Under the pieces are notes generated by a model that was given only the letters and a program-made list of their open reading frames with translations, did no database searches and was not told the DNA's origin. Shown here in pieces: positions 43,741-51,995 of a stretch of 64,000 nucleotides of DNA (its first letter is position 1; every line of letters begins with the position of its first letter). The stretch is taken from positions 186,001-250,000 of the forward strand of contig CAVXPU010000002.1 in NCBI GenBank assembly GCA_963763855.1, read 5' to 3'. Both the position numbers and the translations under genes were made by a program. This stretch comes from JAIBCC01 sp963763855. GTDB lineage: Bacteria; Acidobacteriota; Blastocatellia; Pyrinomonadales; Pyrinomonadaceae.

Positions 43741-44144
43741 TTCATATGTGGATTTACGGATGTGAATGGCTTAGGAGCTTTTTCGATTGATACTGGAATT
43801 GATATTCCACAGCAAGCCGTATATAATTTCTCATAATCCTGCTGCATATCCTCTTGTTCCTTGAGTCCTAGCAGAGTTTCTCGAAAAATTCTTGCCGTAA
43901 TTTCATTATGTGGTTCAATGATTCGATAATGCATCCATTTGCCATCTCGCCGGGCTTCAACCAATCCGGCATTTCGCAAGTAAGCCAAATGTCTTGATAT
44001 TTTGGGTTGGCTTTCTCCTAAAACTTCCGTAAAAAAGCACACGCAAATTTCTTCTTCCCGCATTAAATTTAACAATCTAAGACGCGTTTTATCAGCCAGA
44101 GCCAAAAAGAAAGTTTCCATTTCATTGTGAAAATTACTAACCAT
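43704..44144 (-). CDS. arsR: ArsR-family arsenic-responsive repressor
   Basis: A 146-residue winged-helix repressor. The metal site is ICVCF (Cys 34 and 36), followed by the DNA-binding helix LGESQPKISRHLAYLRNAGLV. A C-terminal TACCG pair could add ligands. It is divergent from arsI, and the shared upstream region has a palindrome and a consensus promoter. The 3' end overlaps the DUF5522 gene by 37 nt. Regulation by As(III) is inferred from context. Confidence 0.88.
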   Translation of the reverse strand: MVSNFHNEMETFFLALADKTRLRLLNLMREEEICVCFFTEVLGESQPKISRHLAYLRNAGLVEARRDGKWMHYRIIEPHNEITARIFRETLLGLKEQEDMQQDYEKLYTACCGISIPVSIEKAPKPFTSVNPHMNYEAEELDTFLL

Positions 44145-44156
44145 GAAAATATTTTA

Positions 44157-44206
44157 TCAAATATTTGAAAAATTGTCTTGACAAAAAATATGTGAAATCA
44201 TATATT
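44157..44206 (+). promoter_or_regulatory. divergent ars operator/promoter region
   Basis: TCAAATATTTGA at 44157-44168 is a perfect 12-bp palindrome of the ArsR type. It lies just upstream of TTGACA (44178-44183), a 17-nt spacer and TATATT (44201-44206), which form a near-consensus sigma-70 promoter for the arsI operon. The palindrome is placed to repress both divergent promoters. Confidence 0.7.
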
Positions 44207-44261
44207 CGTTTTAACATATATGTAAGAACGTATATGAAGATTGAAGAATGAGGTAATTATC

Positions 44262-44714
44262 ATGAAAACACATATTTCTTTGAATGTTAGCAATGTAGAA
44301 AAGAGCATTGAATTTTACACTAAAATGTTTGGAGTTAAACCATTTAAATCTCGTGTGGATTACGCAAAATTTGATGTTGCGAATCCGCCGTTAAATTTAA
44401 CGATGAACCAAATTGCCTTTGAAAAAGGTGGGTCATTGTCGCATCTTGGGTTGCAGGTTGAATCAACCGATGAAGTTTTAGAAATCGGTAAGCGTTGGCA
44501 AGAAAGCGGTTTGATAACTTTGGACGAGATGAAAACCGATTGTTGCTACGCTCTGCAAGACAAAACTTGGGTGCAAGACCCAGATGGAAATCAATGGGAA
44601 GTTTTTGTGGTTCTTGGAGATACGAGCGAGAAAAGCATTGCTGAATCGGCGTGTTGTAGTCCGATACCTCAAACGGTGGGTATAACACCTTCACAAAAGA
44701 CGAAGTGTTGCTAG
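44262..44714 (+). CDS. arsI: ArsI-like C-As lyase (VOC fold)
   Basis: Breaks the C-As bond of methylarsenite using Fe(II). The 150-residue VOC protein (ATG 44262, GAGG upstream; the ORF start at 44241 is a TTG) has the metal-ligand pattern H4 / H61 / E113 (VEKSIEFYTKMFGVKP, LSHLGLQVEST, GNQWEVF). It also has the vicinal Cys pair at 94-95 in TDCCYALQDKTWV that binds the methylarsenical. It is followed by an aquaporin and arsC, so it belongs to an arsenic operon. The C-terminal CCSPIP and TKCC are additional Cys. Confidence 0.85.
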   Translation: MKTHISLNVSNVEKSIEFYTKMFGVKPFKSRVDYAKFDVANPPLNLTMNQIAFEKGGSLSHLGLQVESTDEVLEIGKRWQESGLITLDEMKTDCCYALQDKTWVQDPDGNQWEVFVVLGDTSEKSIAESACCSPIPQTVGITPSQKTKCC

Positions 44715-44755
44715 CCTAATCTTTTGTTGCTACAATTACATAAGCTTTAACGCAT

Positions 44756-45424
44756 ATGACATTTACAATATCTAAACGTGCATTTGCCGAATTTCTCGGA
44801 ACAGCCTTTTTACTGGCAATTGTAGTTGGTTCCGGCATTATGGGTGAGAGACTTTCTCAAGGGAATTCGGCGATTGCACTTTTGGCGAATGCAATCGCGA
44901 CCGGTGCCGGATTGATTTTTCTAATACTATCCTTTGGCGGTATTTCCGGAGCACATTTCAATTCAGTCGTTACTTTAGCAGAAGCCTGGAAAGACAATTT
45001 GGCTTGGAAAGATGTTTTGCCATATCTTTTTTCGCAGATATCGGGCGGAATTTTGGGTGTTTTTCTTGCTAATTATATGTTTGGACTGCCTGTTTTATTT
45101 GTTTCGACAAAAATTCGGGAAGGTAATTCGCAACTCGTAAGTGAGTTTATTGCAACATTTGGGTTGCTTGCCGCTATTCAAGCGGGAAATAAATTTAAGC
45201 CCCATCTTGTTCCATTAATGGTTGCAGCCTATATTACTGCAGCATATTGGTTTACGTCGTCAACTTCGTTTGCAAATCCGGCGGTCACAATTGCGAGAAG
45301 TCTTTCTGACACGTTTGCGGGAATAGCACCGATTAATGTTTTACCATTCATCGCCGCACAATTTGCAGGTGCCGCGGTTTCCGTTTTAGTATTTAGCTGG
45401 CTTTTGAAAGAAGACAATGAATAA
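44756..45424 (+). CDS. MIP/aquaporin family channel, AqpS-like
   Basis: A 222-residue channel with six transmembrane helices and two half-repeats. The first NPA loop is replaced by SGAHFN; the second reads FANPAVTIARSLSDTFAG. This matches MIP proteins of arsenic operons that let As(III) leave down its gradient. It precedes arsC with an 8-nt overlap. Pairing with arsC supplies the As(V)-to-As(III)-to-efflux route without an ArsB/ACR3 pump. Confidence 0.85.
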   Translation: MTFTISKRAFAEFLGTAFLLAIVVGSGIMGERLSQGNSAIALLANAIATGAGLIFLILSFGGISGAHFNSVVTLAEAWKDNLAWKDVLPYLFSQISGGILGVFLANYMFGLPVLFVSTKIREGNSQLVSEFIATFGLLAAIQAGNKFKPHLVPLMVAAYITAAYWFTSSTSFANPAVTIARSLSDTFAGIAPINVLPFIAAQFAGAAVSVLVFSWLLKEDNE

Positions 45425-45842
45425 GAAAATATTGGTTTTATGCACTGGAAATTCCGCCCGCTCTCAAATGGCGGAAGGTTTACTAAAACACATAACGCAA
45501 AACAGATATGATGTCTTTAGTGCCGGGACAAATCCTTCGATTGTGCGTCCGGAAGCAATCAAAGTATTAGCCGAAATTGGTATCGACATTTCAAATAATC
45601 GTTCAAAATCCATTGAAGAATTTAAGAACATGGAAATCGATTATGTCTTGACAGTTTGCGATAATGCAAAAGAAAATTGTCCTTATTTTCCCGCAAAAAC
45701 TAAGGTTATCCATCATTCATTTGACGACCCCCCAGGGATTGGTGAAGCCGATGAAATAACAACTTTAAAGGTTTTCAGACGGGTTCGTGATGAGATTAAA
45801 AAGTACTTGAATGAGTCGATTGAAAATGGACTTTTTGATTAG
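45417..45842 (+). CDS. arsC: thioredoxin-coupled arsenate reductase
   Basis: Reduces arsenate to arsenite through the low-molecular-weight phosphatase fold. The 141-residue protein has the P-loop C9-T-G-N-S-A-R15 and two further Cys (near 81 and 88) that form the relay disulphide in the thioredoxin-linked class. It is last in the ars operon (8-nt overlap with the aquaporin gene). A 4-nt overlap (45839-45842) joins its end to the convergent TPR gene. Confidence 0.92.
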   Translation: MNKKILVLCTGNSARSQMAEGLLKHITQNRYDVFSAGTNPSIVRPEAIKVLAEIGIDISNNRSKSIEEFKNMEIDYVLTVCDNAKENCPYFPAKTKVIHHSFDDPPGIGEADEITTLKVFRRVRDEIKKYLNESIENGLFD

Positions 45843-46339
45843 TTTAATTTGCCTTGAATTCTTCGTAAAGCCTTGTAAGCAATAGAGTAATTGGGTTGTT
45901 CTTTGATAGCCAAACCATAGTGTTTTGCAGCTTCGAGCAACTTTCCACGCCGCTCAAAAACGCTTGCCAAATTGAAATGCGGATACGCTCTTGCCTCATA
46001 ACGAATGGCTTGCATCGCCAGCTTAAACCATCTTACGCAATCGTAATAATTCCCTTTTGCAATTAAGTAGCTGCCGATGTCGTTGTAAGGATTTCCGAAA
46101 GTGGAATCGACCGCAATCGCACCTAAACATTCCGCGATTGCCCGGTCGTATTCGCCCAAAAAACTATATGTCCAACCGAGAAACGTATAAGCTTCGGCAG
46201 TAGGAAAAATTTCTATCGATTTTTTGTAAAGTTTGATTGCTTCATCGTAATTTTCATCCAATTGGGCTGCGTAAGCTTCGTGAAAAACATCAACCGCTTT
46301 TAATTTTGTAGGATTTGTAATAAATTCTCGCTCAAACAT
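45839..46339 (-). CDS. TPR-repeat protein
   Basis: A 166-residue protein with about three to four tetratricopeptide repeats, for example YDEAIKLYKKSIEIFPTAEAYTFLGWTYSFLGEYDRAI (as two short repeats) and ASVFERRGKLLEAAKHYGLA. The TPR fold scaffolds protein contacts; no signal peptide or catalytic domain. It lies 22 nt downstream of the nucleotidase gene on the same strand, so the two may be cotranscribed. Partners unknown. Confidence 0.8.
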   Translation of the reverse strand: MFEREFITNPTKLKAVDVFHEAYAAQLDENYDEAIKLYKKSIEIFPTAEAYTFLGWTYSFLGEYDRAIAECLGAIAVDSTFGNPYNDIGSYLIAKGNYYDCVRWFKLAMQAIRYEARAYPHFNLASVFERRGKLLEAAKHYGLAIKEQPNYSIAYKALRRIQGKLN

Positions 46340-46361
46340 ACTGAAATCAACAACTTAAATA

Positions 46362-47867
46362 CTATTTGATCTTAATAATTCTTCCTTCAATTTTTGGTGA
46401 AATGGCTCCATCCGGAAATTCGCGAATCGCTTTTTCGAAAAATTCGGAATCCTTCGGGGCAGTCGTAGCGTCATTCAAAACCTTACCATTTTTGAACATT
46501 GCATAGCCATCGCCGCCGCGTGAAACTAGGAAATCTGATGTGGCTAATGTGTATTTTTTTGCCTCATCAAACGGTTTTCCGGCAATCAGAATTTCAGTTA
46601 CGCGACTCCCGACGGGTTTGCTTGTGTCAAATTTGAACGACATCCCAGAAACTTGTGGAAAGCGTCCGGGTTCATTATCCTCGCCTGCTCCGCTTCGGGC
46701 TACTCCATGCTCCAACACTTCTTTCAACGTTTTTCCAGTCAATTCAACCTTCACGATTGCGTTGTTAAATGGAAGAATAGAAAGGACATCCCGTTTTGTT
46801 AAGACGCCAATACTGTAAACTAAATCTGCCCGAATTGATCCACCGTTTACAAAACCGATGTCCGAATTTGTGGCATTGCGATAAGCATCTGCAATGAAAT
46901 TTCCAACGTTTGTTTCCTTGGTTCTGCTTGAAAAAGATAAAGCATCAAGAATTTCATTTGTTCGTCCAACGGGTTCTGCCAGCTTCGTTAAAAGGTCTTT
47001 GTATTTATCAAAAACCCAGGCAAATTCGGGAGCATCCGGTATTTTGTCAGTAACCGGAATTATTTCCCAATCAAGACTTTGCAGACGTTTTGAAGAATCA
47101 AAATTCAGGTTAAATTTACCAAGTTCGCGAGCATCGGCGGTCATTTTGAAAATCGGCGTTCCATTTGAAGAACTTTGCAATAGCGTGTGTTCGTGTCCGC
47201 CTAAAATCAGATCAAAATCAGCACATTGGGCAAGTTTTTTATCCTGCGACATAAAAAGATGAGTCAAACCAATTACGGCATTCACTTTTTCCTTTTTACG
47301 CATACGCTTAACCATATCTTTTGCCGTTTTGCAGAAATCTACAACCTGCAAATTATCTTCCATCGAAGAAGTCGATTTTGTTTCGGGGAGCAGAAGTCCA
47401 ATTATTCCAATCTTTACACCATTGAAATCTCTAATAACATAAGGCGAAGTATCTGCAAAAATCTTTTTGGTTTTTGTATCGATAACATTTGCACCGAGCC
47501 ATGTAAATTTAGATTCTTTGATTCTTTGCAGCAAAACATCGGTTTTTACATCAAATTCATGATTGCCAAAAACTGCATAATCAAGCCCGACGGCATTCCA
47601 GGCATCAATCATCTGCCCGCCCTTATATGTTCGAGTCTCCACCGAAGGCGAAATCGTATCGCCACCGAGCGTAAATATCGTATTTGGATTTTCAGCCAAA
47701 GCCTGTTTTTTCAAGGTCAAAACTCTTGCTAAACCACCGCGTGTTCCGCCTTCGACAGGGGCAAACTGATAAACATCATTGACGTGCAAAATCGTCACCC
47801 TAACTTGTGCAAAACAAGTAATTGCAAAGATCAGGATAAATAGACTAACCGAAATAATCTTCTTCAT
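46362..47867 (-). CDS. 5'-nucleotidase / UDP-sugar hydrolase family protein
   Basis: A 501-residue periplasmic enzyme with a signal peptide (residues 1-20, ending TCFAQ). The metallophosphatase domain has HVNDVYQF, TLGGDTIS, GNHEFDV and LGGHEHT, supplying the two-metal site. The C-terminal substrate-binding domain has NVGNFIADAYRNATNSDIGFVNGGSIRADL. It hydrolyses extracellular nucleotides or UDP-sugars. The family includes UshA and CpdB; the exact substrate is not fixed by sequence. Confidence 0.9.
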   Translation of the reverse strand: MKKIISVSLFILIFAITCFAQVRVTILHVNDVYQFAPVEGGTRGGLARVLTLKKQALAENPNTIFTLGGDTISPSVETRTYKGGQMIDAWNAVGLDYAVFGNHEFDVKTDVLLQRIKESKFTWLGANVIDTKTKKIFADTSPYVIRDFNGVKIGIIGLLLPETKSTSSMEDNLQVVDFCKTAKDMVKRMRKKEKVNAVIGLTHLFMSQDKKLAQCADFDLILGGHEHTLLQSSSNGTPIFKMTADARELGKFNLNFDSSKRLQSLDWEIIPVTDKIPDAPEFAWVFDKYKDLLTKLAEPVGRTNEILDALSFSSRTKETNVGNFIADAYRNATNSDIGFVNGGSIRADLVYSIGVLTKRDVLSILPFNNAIVKVELTGKTLKEVLEHGVARSGAGEDNEPGRFPQVSGMSFKFDTSKPVGSRVTEILIAGKPFDEAKKYTLATSDFLVSRGGDGYAMFKNGKVLNDATTAPKDSEFFEKAIREFPDGAISPKIEGRIIKIK

Positions 47868-47879
47868 AATGGTTTACAA

Positions 47880-48665
47880 TCAAGCCCTAACTTCTAAATG
47901 TGTTCTTGCTTCCCAAATTTCGGGAAAGAATTTTTTCGAAAGAGTAGTTCGAAGATAACCTGCTCCATCCGAACCGCCAGTGCCACGTTTCATTCCGAGC
48001 ATTCTTTCTACCATCAAAACGTGATGATAACGCCACAGAGCGATATTTTCATCGTGTTCAATAAGCAAATCTTGCAGGATAAAAAGATCATGATCTGCTT
48101 CGGGATTTGTTAGAATTTTAACAATTGCTTTAACTCGTTTTTCTTCATCAGAAACGTCAAACCCTTTTACTTCCAATAGTTTCCAGAAGGCGTCGGCTAA
48201 TGTTGGCGAACTAAATCTTTCACTCAAACGGCGGTGAGCGAATTCATCAAATTCGAAAAACTTGAGAATGTTTTCATCTTTTCCGCCGGAAACAAATTCT
48301 AGTTCGCGAAATTGCATTGATTGAAAACCACTCGCCGGATTTAGCTTATTTCGAAACTCCAGAAAGCCAATTTGAGCCATTGATTCTAATACATGGATTT
48401 GTCCGACAAGTACTTTTTCAATCGCTGCAACTGCTTTTAGAGCATGATTCGCACGAAAAATCCGCTCCTCTCCAAGCCAACCGATTGAGGCGTCAATTTC
48501 GTGCAAAATTTGCTTAAACCAAAGCTCGTAGGTTTGATGAATAACGATAAAAAGCATTTCATCGTGGCTCGTAGGCTCAGATAAGGTCTGCTGCAATTTT
48601 ATTAATTCGCCAACTTTCAAGTATTCGTTATACGAAAGTTTTGGATTTTCGCCATATTCGCTCAT
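47880..48665 (-). CDS. kynA: tryptophan 2,3-dioxygenase
   Basis: Opens the tryptophan indole ring to N-formylkynurenine using heme. The 261-residue protein has the family landmarks LSYNEYLKVGELIKLQ, HDEMLFIVIHQTYELWFKQILHE, and YHHVLMVERMLGMKRGTGGSDGAGYLR near 235. The heme ligand His and the substrate-binding segments are present. It is a compact bacterial TDO. No kynureninase or formamidase gene adjoins in the window. Confidence 0.95.
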   Translation of the reverse strand: MSEYGENPKLSYNEYLKVGELIKLQQTLSEPTSHDEMLFIVIHQTYELWFKQILHEIDASIGWLGEERIFRANHALKAVAAIEKVLVGQIHVLESMAQIGFLEFRNKLNPASGFQSMQFRELEFVSGGKDENILKFFEFDEFAHRRLSERFSSPTLADAFWKLLEVKGFDVSDEEKRVKAIVKILTNPEADHDLFILQDLLIEHDENIALWRYHHVLMVERMLGMKRGTGGSDGAGYLRTTLSKKFFPEIWEARTHLEVRA

Positions 48666-49106
48666 CCCAACATAATACTCGAAAATGAGTGCGGAAGTCC
48701 GCTTTTTTTTTAATTCAATTACTAAAACATTGAACTTGTTATTTTTATAATGCTATTCGCTGGAAGTCGTTTTTAGAGAAATTATATGGATTTTTTTCGT
48801 GTTTTTGTTATGAAGTTATAATAAATGTAAAAAAAACAAAAAAATGTCTTGACACAAAGCCCGTTTTCGGATAAATTTCCAGCGTTCTAAGACAAACACA
48901 CAAAAAATCCCCAAAATCTTGTAGTTTAAGGTTTTCTTATTGTAGGAAGTGAATTTATTAACATTTCCAACTGTTTGCGTAGAGAAAGCTGGAGAGGAAA
49001 CTTCGTTAAAGCGTAGATTTCGTTAATTGCTTTTTTGAGCATATGAAATTTGGTTTGGAACACTTTTTAATTTTTATTTGAAGTTTGTAGGAGGAAGTAC
49101 AAAAAG
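48666..49106 (+). promoter_or_regulatory. cold-shock gene promoter and long 5' leader
   Basis: 440 nt without a coding gene. TTGACA at 48849-48854 and TAAATT at 48872-48877 with a 17-nt spacer form a good sigma-70 promoter, placing the transcript start near 48885 and the leader at about 220 nt. This is the size of the regulatory cspA-type leader. Strong ribosome site GTAGGAGGAAGT precedes the ATG. Confidence 0.5.
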
Positions 49107-49319
49107 ATGTCTAAAAGTAACGGTACGGTCAAATGGTTTAATAACGCCAAGGGTTATGGGTTTATCGAGCAACCCGGTGAGCAAGATATTTTCGTGCATT
49201 ATAGTGCAATTCAAGGGGATGGATACAAAACATTGCTCCAGGGACAAGAAGTTCAATTTGAAGTAACAAATGGACCAAAAGGACCGCAAGCCGAGAATGT
49301 GATGCGAGTAGGTGCCTAA
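49107..49319 (+). CDS. cold-shock RNA chaperone (CspA family)
   Basis: A 70-residue OB-fold RNA chaperone. It begins MSKSNGTVKWFNNAKGYGFI, then EQDIFVHYSAI, so both RNP1 (GYGFI) and RNP2 (IFVHY) are present. Its TVKWFNNAKGYGFI element is diagnostic of the family. A GGAGG-type ribosome site lies directly upstream, and a terminator hairpin follows. A paralogue count cannot be given from the window. Confidence 0.95.
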   Translation: MSKSNGTVKWFNNAKGYGFIEQPGEQDIFVHYSAIQGDGYKTLLQGQEVQFEVTNGPKGPQAENVMRVGA

Positions 49320-49332
49320 CTTAAACTAAATA

Positions 49333-49367
49333 GTGTGAATCAGAAGCAATCAACTGCTGATTCACAC
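49333..49367 (+). terminator. terminator hairpin after the cold-shock gene
   Basis: GTGTGAATCAG (49333-49343) pairs with CTGATTCACAC (49357-49367), around a 13-nt loop. A short T-rich run follows, so it is a probable but weak intrinsic terminator. Confidence 0.65.
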
Positions 49368-49385
49368 TCGATTTTGAAACGCCCC

Positions 49386-49703
49386 CTAAACTAATTCTTC
49401 ACCTTTTTTCTTCAATAATCTTCGCCACAATTCCCTATGCGAAGTATAGCCCGCCAATAGCGAATTTAATTGATATCTTTGAGCATAGCTCAAGCCGCGA
49501 TCATCTTGAAGTCGTTTGATAACTGATTCGACACGTCCGCGAGCCTCATGCGGAGGACGCTTTAATCCGCCATTAAAATATATTCCGAAATCAACTTTCA
49601 ATTTGCGAACATCTTCTTCGAGCCTTGAAAGAGTTTGATCGTTCGCTACGATTTTATCTTGTTTTGTGTCATTTTTTCGGAAGTCGTTGTAAAGATTAGC
49701 CAT
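49386..49703 (-). CDS. hypothetical small protein
   Basis: A 105-residue, basic and helical protein with no signal peptide (SRLEEDVRKLKVDFGIYFNGG, ESVIKRLQDDRGLSYAQRYQ, YTSHRELWRRLL). It is convergent with the cold-shock gene, divergent from selA. No family is recognised. Coding potential looks real from length and codon usage like its neighbours. Confidence 0.55.
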   Translation of the reverse strand: MANLYNDFRKNDTKQDKIVANDQTLSRLEEDVRKLKVDFGIYFNGGLKRPPHEARGRVESVIKRLQDDRGLSYAQRYQLNSLLAGYTSHRELWRRLLKKKGEELV

Positions 49704-49801
49704 TGAGTTTATCCTTCGTTGGGAAAGAATCCCGTTAATTTAAAACATTTCTAAAGCAGCGGATATTCCTTGTTTTTAATAATTTATTTACAATAGAAAA
49801 T

Positions 49802-51244
49802 ATGAACAATTCAGAATCAGCCAATTACATGGAAATTTTACGGCTTTTACCTGCTGTAAATTCTCTTCTGCAAACCATCACCGCTCAAAAAATAGTCGTT
49901 GAAACCGGAGCCAAACATCTGACGATTTTAGCTCGTGTTGTAACGGATTCGATGCGTCAGGAAATTTTGGAAAAGGTTTCCAGCGAACAAATAGTTGACC
50001 ATACGCGGGAGGATTTTTTGGCGGATGCAGAAAAGCGTCTCTCTAAGCTTTGGCGGAGCGAACAAAATACAAGCCTCAAACGAGTTATCAACGCAACCGG
50101 AGTGATCATCCACACAAATTTAGGTCGTGCTCCGCTTTCTGAAGCTGCCAAAAAAGCCGTATTGGAAGAAGCGTCGGGATATTGTGCTTTGGAATACAGT
50201 ATCGAAACAGGAAAACGCGGAAAACGTGGAGCGAGAGCCGAACATCTATTGGCAGAATTAGCCGGAGCAGAATCTGCGTTGATCGTAAATAATTGTGCGG
50301 CAGCCTGCGTTTTGGTTTTGACAGCTTTGGCGAGCGGAGGCGAAGGGATAATTTCGCGTGGTGAAATGGTTGAAATCGGCGGGGATTTTCGTGTTCCTGA
50401 CGTAATGATTCAATCAGGAGCGGACTTGGTTGAAGTTGGTACAACTAATCGGACACGGGCTTCTGATTACGAACGTGCGATTACCGAAAAAACACGCTTG
50501 ATATTAAAAGTTCATCCTTCAAATTATAGGATCATTGGGTTTACGGCTACGCCAACAATTGCAGAACTTGCAGAAATTGCTCATCGAAATAAAATTTTCC
50601 TATACGAAGACGCGGGTTCGGGAGCAATGTTTGATCTGAGTAAATATGGCTTGGTTGATGAACCGATTATTTCGCAGTCAATTGTTGCAGGTGCTGATGT
50701 TGTAACGTTTAGCGGTGACAAACTTCTGGGCGGAACGCAATCCGGATTAATCGTCGGAAAACGCGACGTAATTGAGCTTTTACGGCGGCATCCTTTATAT
50801 CGGGCTCTGCGTGTCGATAAAATGATCTACGCGGCTCTTGAAGCGACTCTCGAAACCTTTCGCAAGGATACCGTGCTGGAAGATATCCCTGTTTTGAAAA
50901 TGCTGACAATGACTAAGACCGATATCAAACAGCGAACCTGGAATTTCGCACAAAGACTAAAAGAAATGATCGGTGAAAGCAAAGTCTTACATTTTGAAGT
51001 AACTGACGGAAATTCGGTAATTGGTGGTGGCTCTGCTCCTGCGGTTCAACCCGAAACCTGCATTTTGGCGATCAAACATGAAAACCTTTCAACCAGTCGC
51101 TTTGAACAAGCCTTGCGTTTATCGCAGCCATCCATTGTGACGAGAATCATCGATGACAAAATTTTGTTCGACTTGCGAACCGTTTCCGAAAGCGAAGAAA
51201 ACGAAATTTTAGAGATTCTCGCAAATATTTCTTTACAAAATTAA
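49802..51244 (+). CDS. selA: L-seryl-tRNA(Sec) selenium transferase
   Basis: Converts Ser-tRNA(Sec) to Sec-tRNA(Sec) with selenophosphate. The 480-residue PLP enzyme has the SelA start LLPAVNSLLQTI, the conserved INATGVIIHTNLGRAPLS segment near 96-113, NNCAAACVLVL, and the PLP-lysine motif TFSGDKLLGGTQSG with K307. Length is normal. No selB, selD or tRNA-Sec gene is in the window, so the organism presumably carries them elsewhere. It is the only sign of selenocysteine biology here. Confidence 0.93.
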   Translation: MNNSESANYMEILRLLPAVNSLLQTITAQKIVVETGAKHLTILARVVTDSMRQEILEKVSSEQIVDHTREDFLADAEKRLSKLWRSEQNTSLKRVINATGVIIHTNLGRAPLSEAAKKAVLEEASGYCALEYSIETGKRGKRGARAEHLLAELAGAESALIVNNCAAACVLVLTALASGGEGIISRGEMVEIGGDFRVPDVMIQSGADLVEVGTTNRTRASDYERAITEKTRLILKVHPSNYRIIGFTATPTIAELAEIAHRNKIFLYEDAGSGAMFDLSKYGLVDEPIISQSIVAGADVVTFSGDKLLGGTQSGLIVGKRDVIELLRRHPLYRALRVDKMIYAALEATLETFRKDTVLEDIPVLKMLTMTKTDIKQRTWNFAQRLKEMIGESKVLHFEVTDGNSVIGGGSAPAVQPETCILAIKHENLSTSRFEQALRLSQPSIVTRIIDDKILFDLRTVSESEENEILEILANISLQN

Positions 51245-51296
51245 GGAAGTTAAGGATTCTATTTGTACTACTTTAAGATTATTGAGGAGAAAAATT

Positions 51297-51992
51297 ATGT
51301 CAAAATATTCAATTCAAAGTTTTTTGCAGGAGACTGCCCAAAAAGATGATCGCCGCGAGCCGTTTGAGCTCGAAAACCCATATCTTTTGGAAGTAAATCT
51401 AAACGGAAGGGTTTGGTCAAAACTTGGTGCGATGATCGGCTATGTTGGAAATGTAAAGTTTGAGCGGGAAGGCGTTTTGGAAGGCGGAATCGGTAAATTT
51501 TTGAAAAAAGCAGTTTCGGGTGAATCAACTCCAATGATGAAAGCCGAGGGACAAGGGCGGGTTTATTTCGCTGAAAGCGGGAAAAAAGTCCGAATTCTTT
51601 ATCTTGAAAATGAAATGTTTTTTGTCAATGGAAACAATATTTTAGCCTTTCAGGAATCCATTCAATGGGACATAAAGATGATGAGGCGAGTAGCCGGAAT
51701 GGCAGCTGGCGGCTTATTCAATATGCAGCTTAGCGGAACGGGTGCGGTCGCAATTACTACTCATTTTGATCCAATTACGCTTGTTGTAACGCCGGAAAAT
51801 CCCGTTTTCACCGATCCGAATGCGACGGTTGCGTGGTCCGGCAATTTGCAGCCAACGATCAAAACCGATATTTCATTAAAAACGCTTTTCGGACGCGGCA
51901 GCGGTGAATCTTTTCAGCTCGCTTTTCAAGGACAAGGATGGGTAGTTTTACAGCCTTACGAGGAAGTTTATTACGCCCAAGCGGCAGGCTAA
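51297..51992 (+). CDS. AIM24 family protein
   Basis: A 231-residue protein from the ATG at 51297 (GAGGAG upstream; an earlier start at 51282 is less likely). The AIM24/DUF124 features are GRVWSKLGAMIGYVGNVKFE, KAEGQGRVYFAESGKKV and TTHFDPITLVVTPENPVFTDPNATVAWSG (two recognition runs). Members of this family associate with mitochondria or bacterial envelope processes. It is cotranscribed with the ClpX-like gene (3-nt gap). Function unproven. Confidence 0.82.
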   Translation: MSKYSIQSFLQETAQKDDRREPFELENPYLLEVNLNGRVWSKLGAMIGYVGNVKFEREGVLEGGIGKFLKKAVSGESTPMMKAEGQGRVYFAESGKKVRILYLENEMFFVNGNNILAFQESIQWDIKMMRRVAGMAAGGLFNMQLSGTGAVAITTHFDPITLVVTPENPVFTDPNATVAWSGNLQPTIKTDISLKTLFGRGSGESFQLAFQGQGWVVLQPYEEVYYAQAAG

Positions 51993-51995
51993 ACA

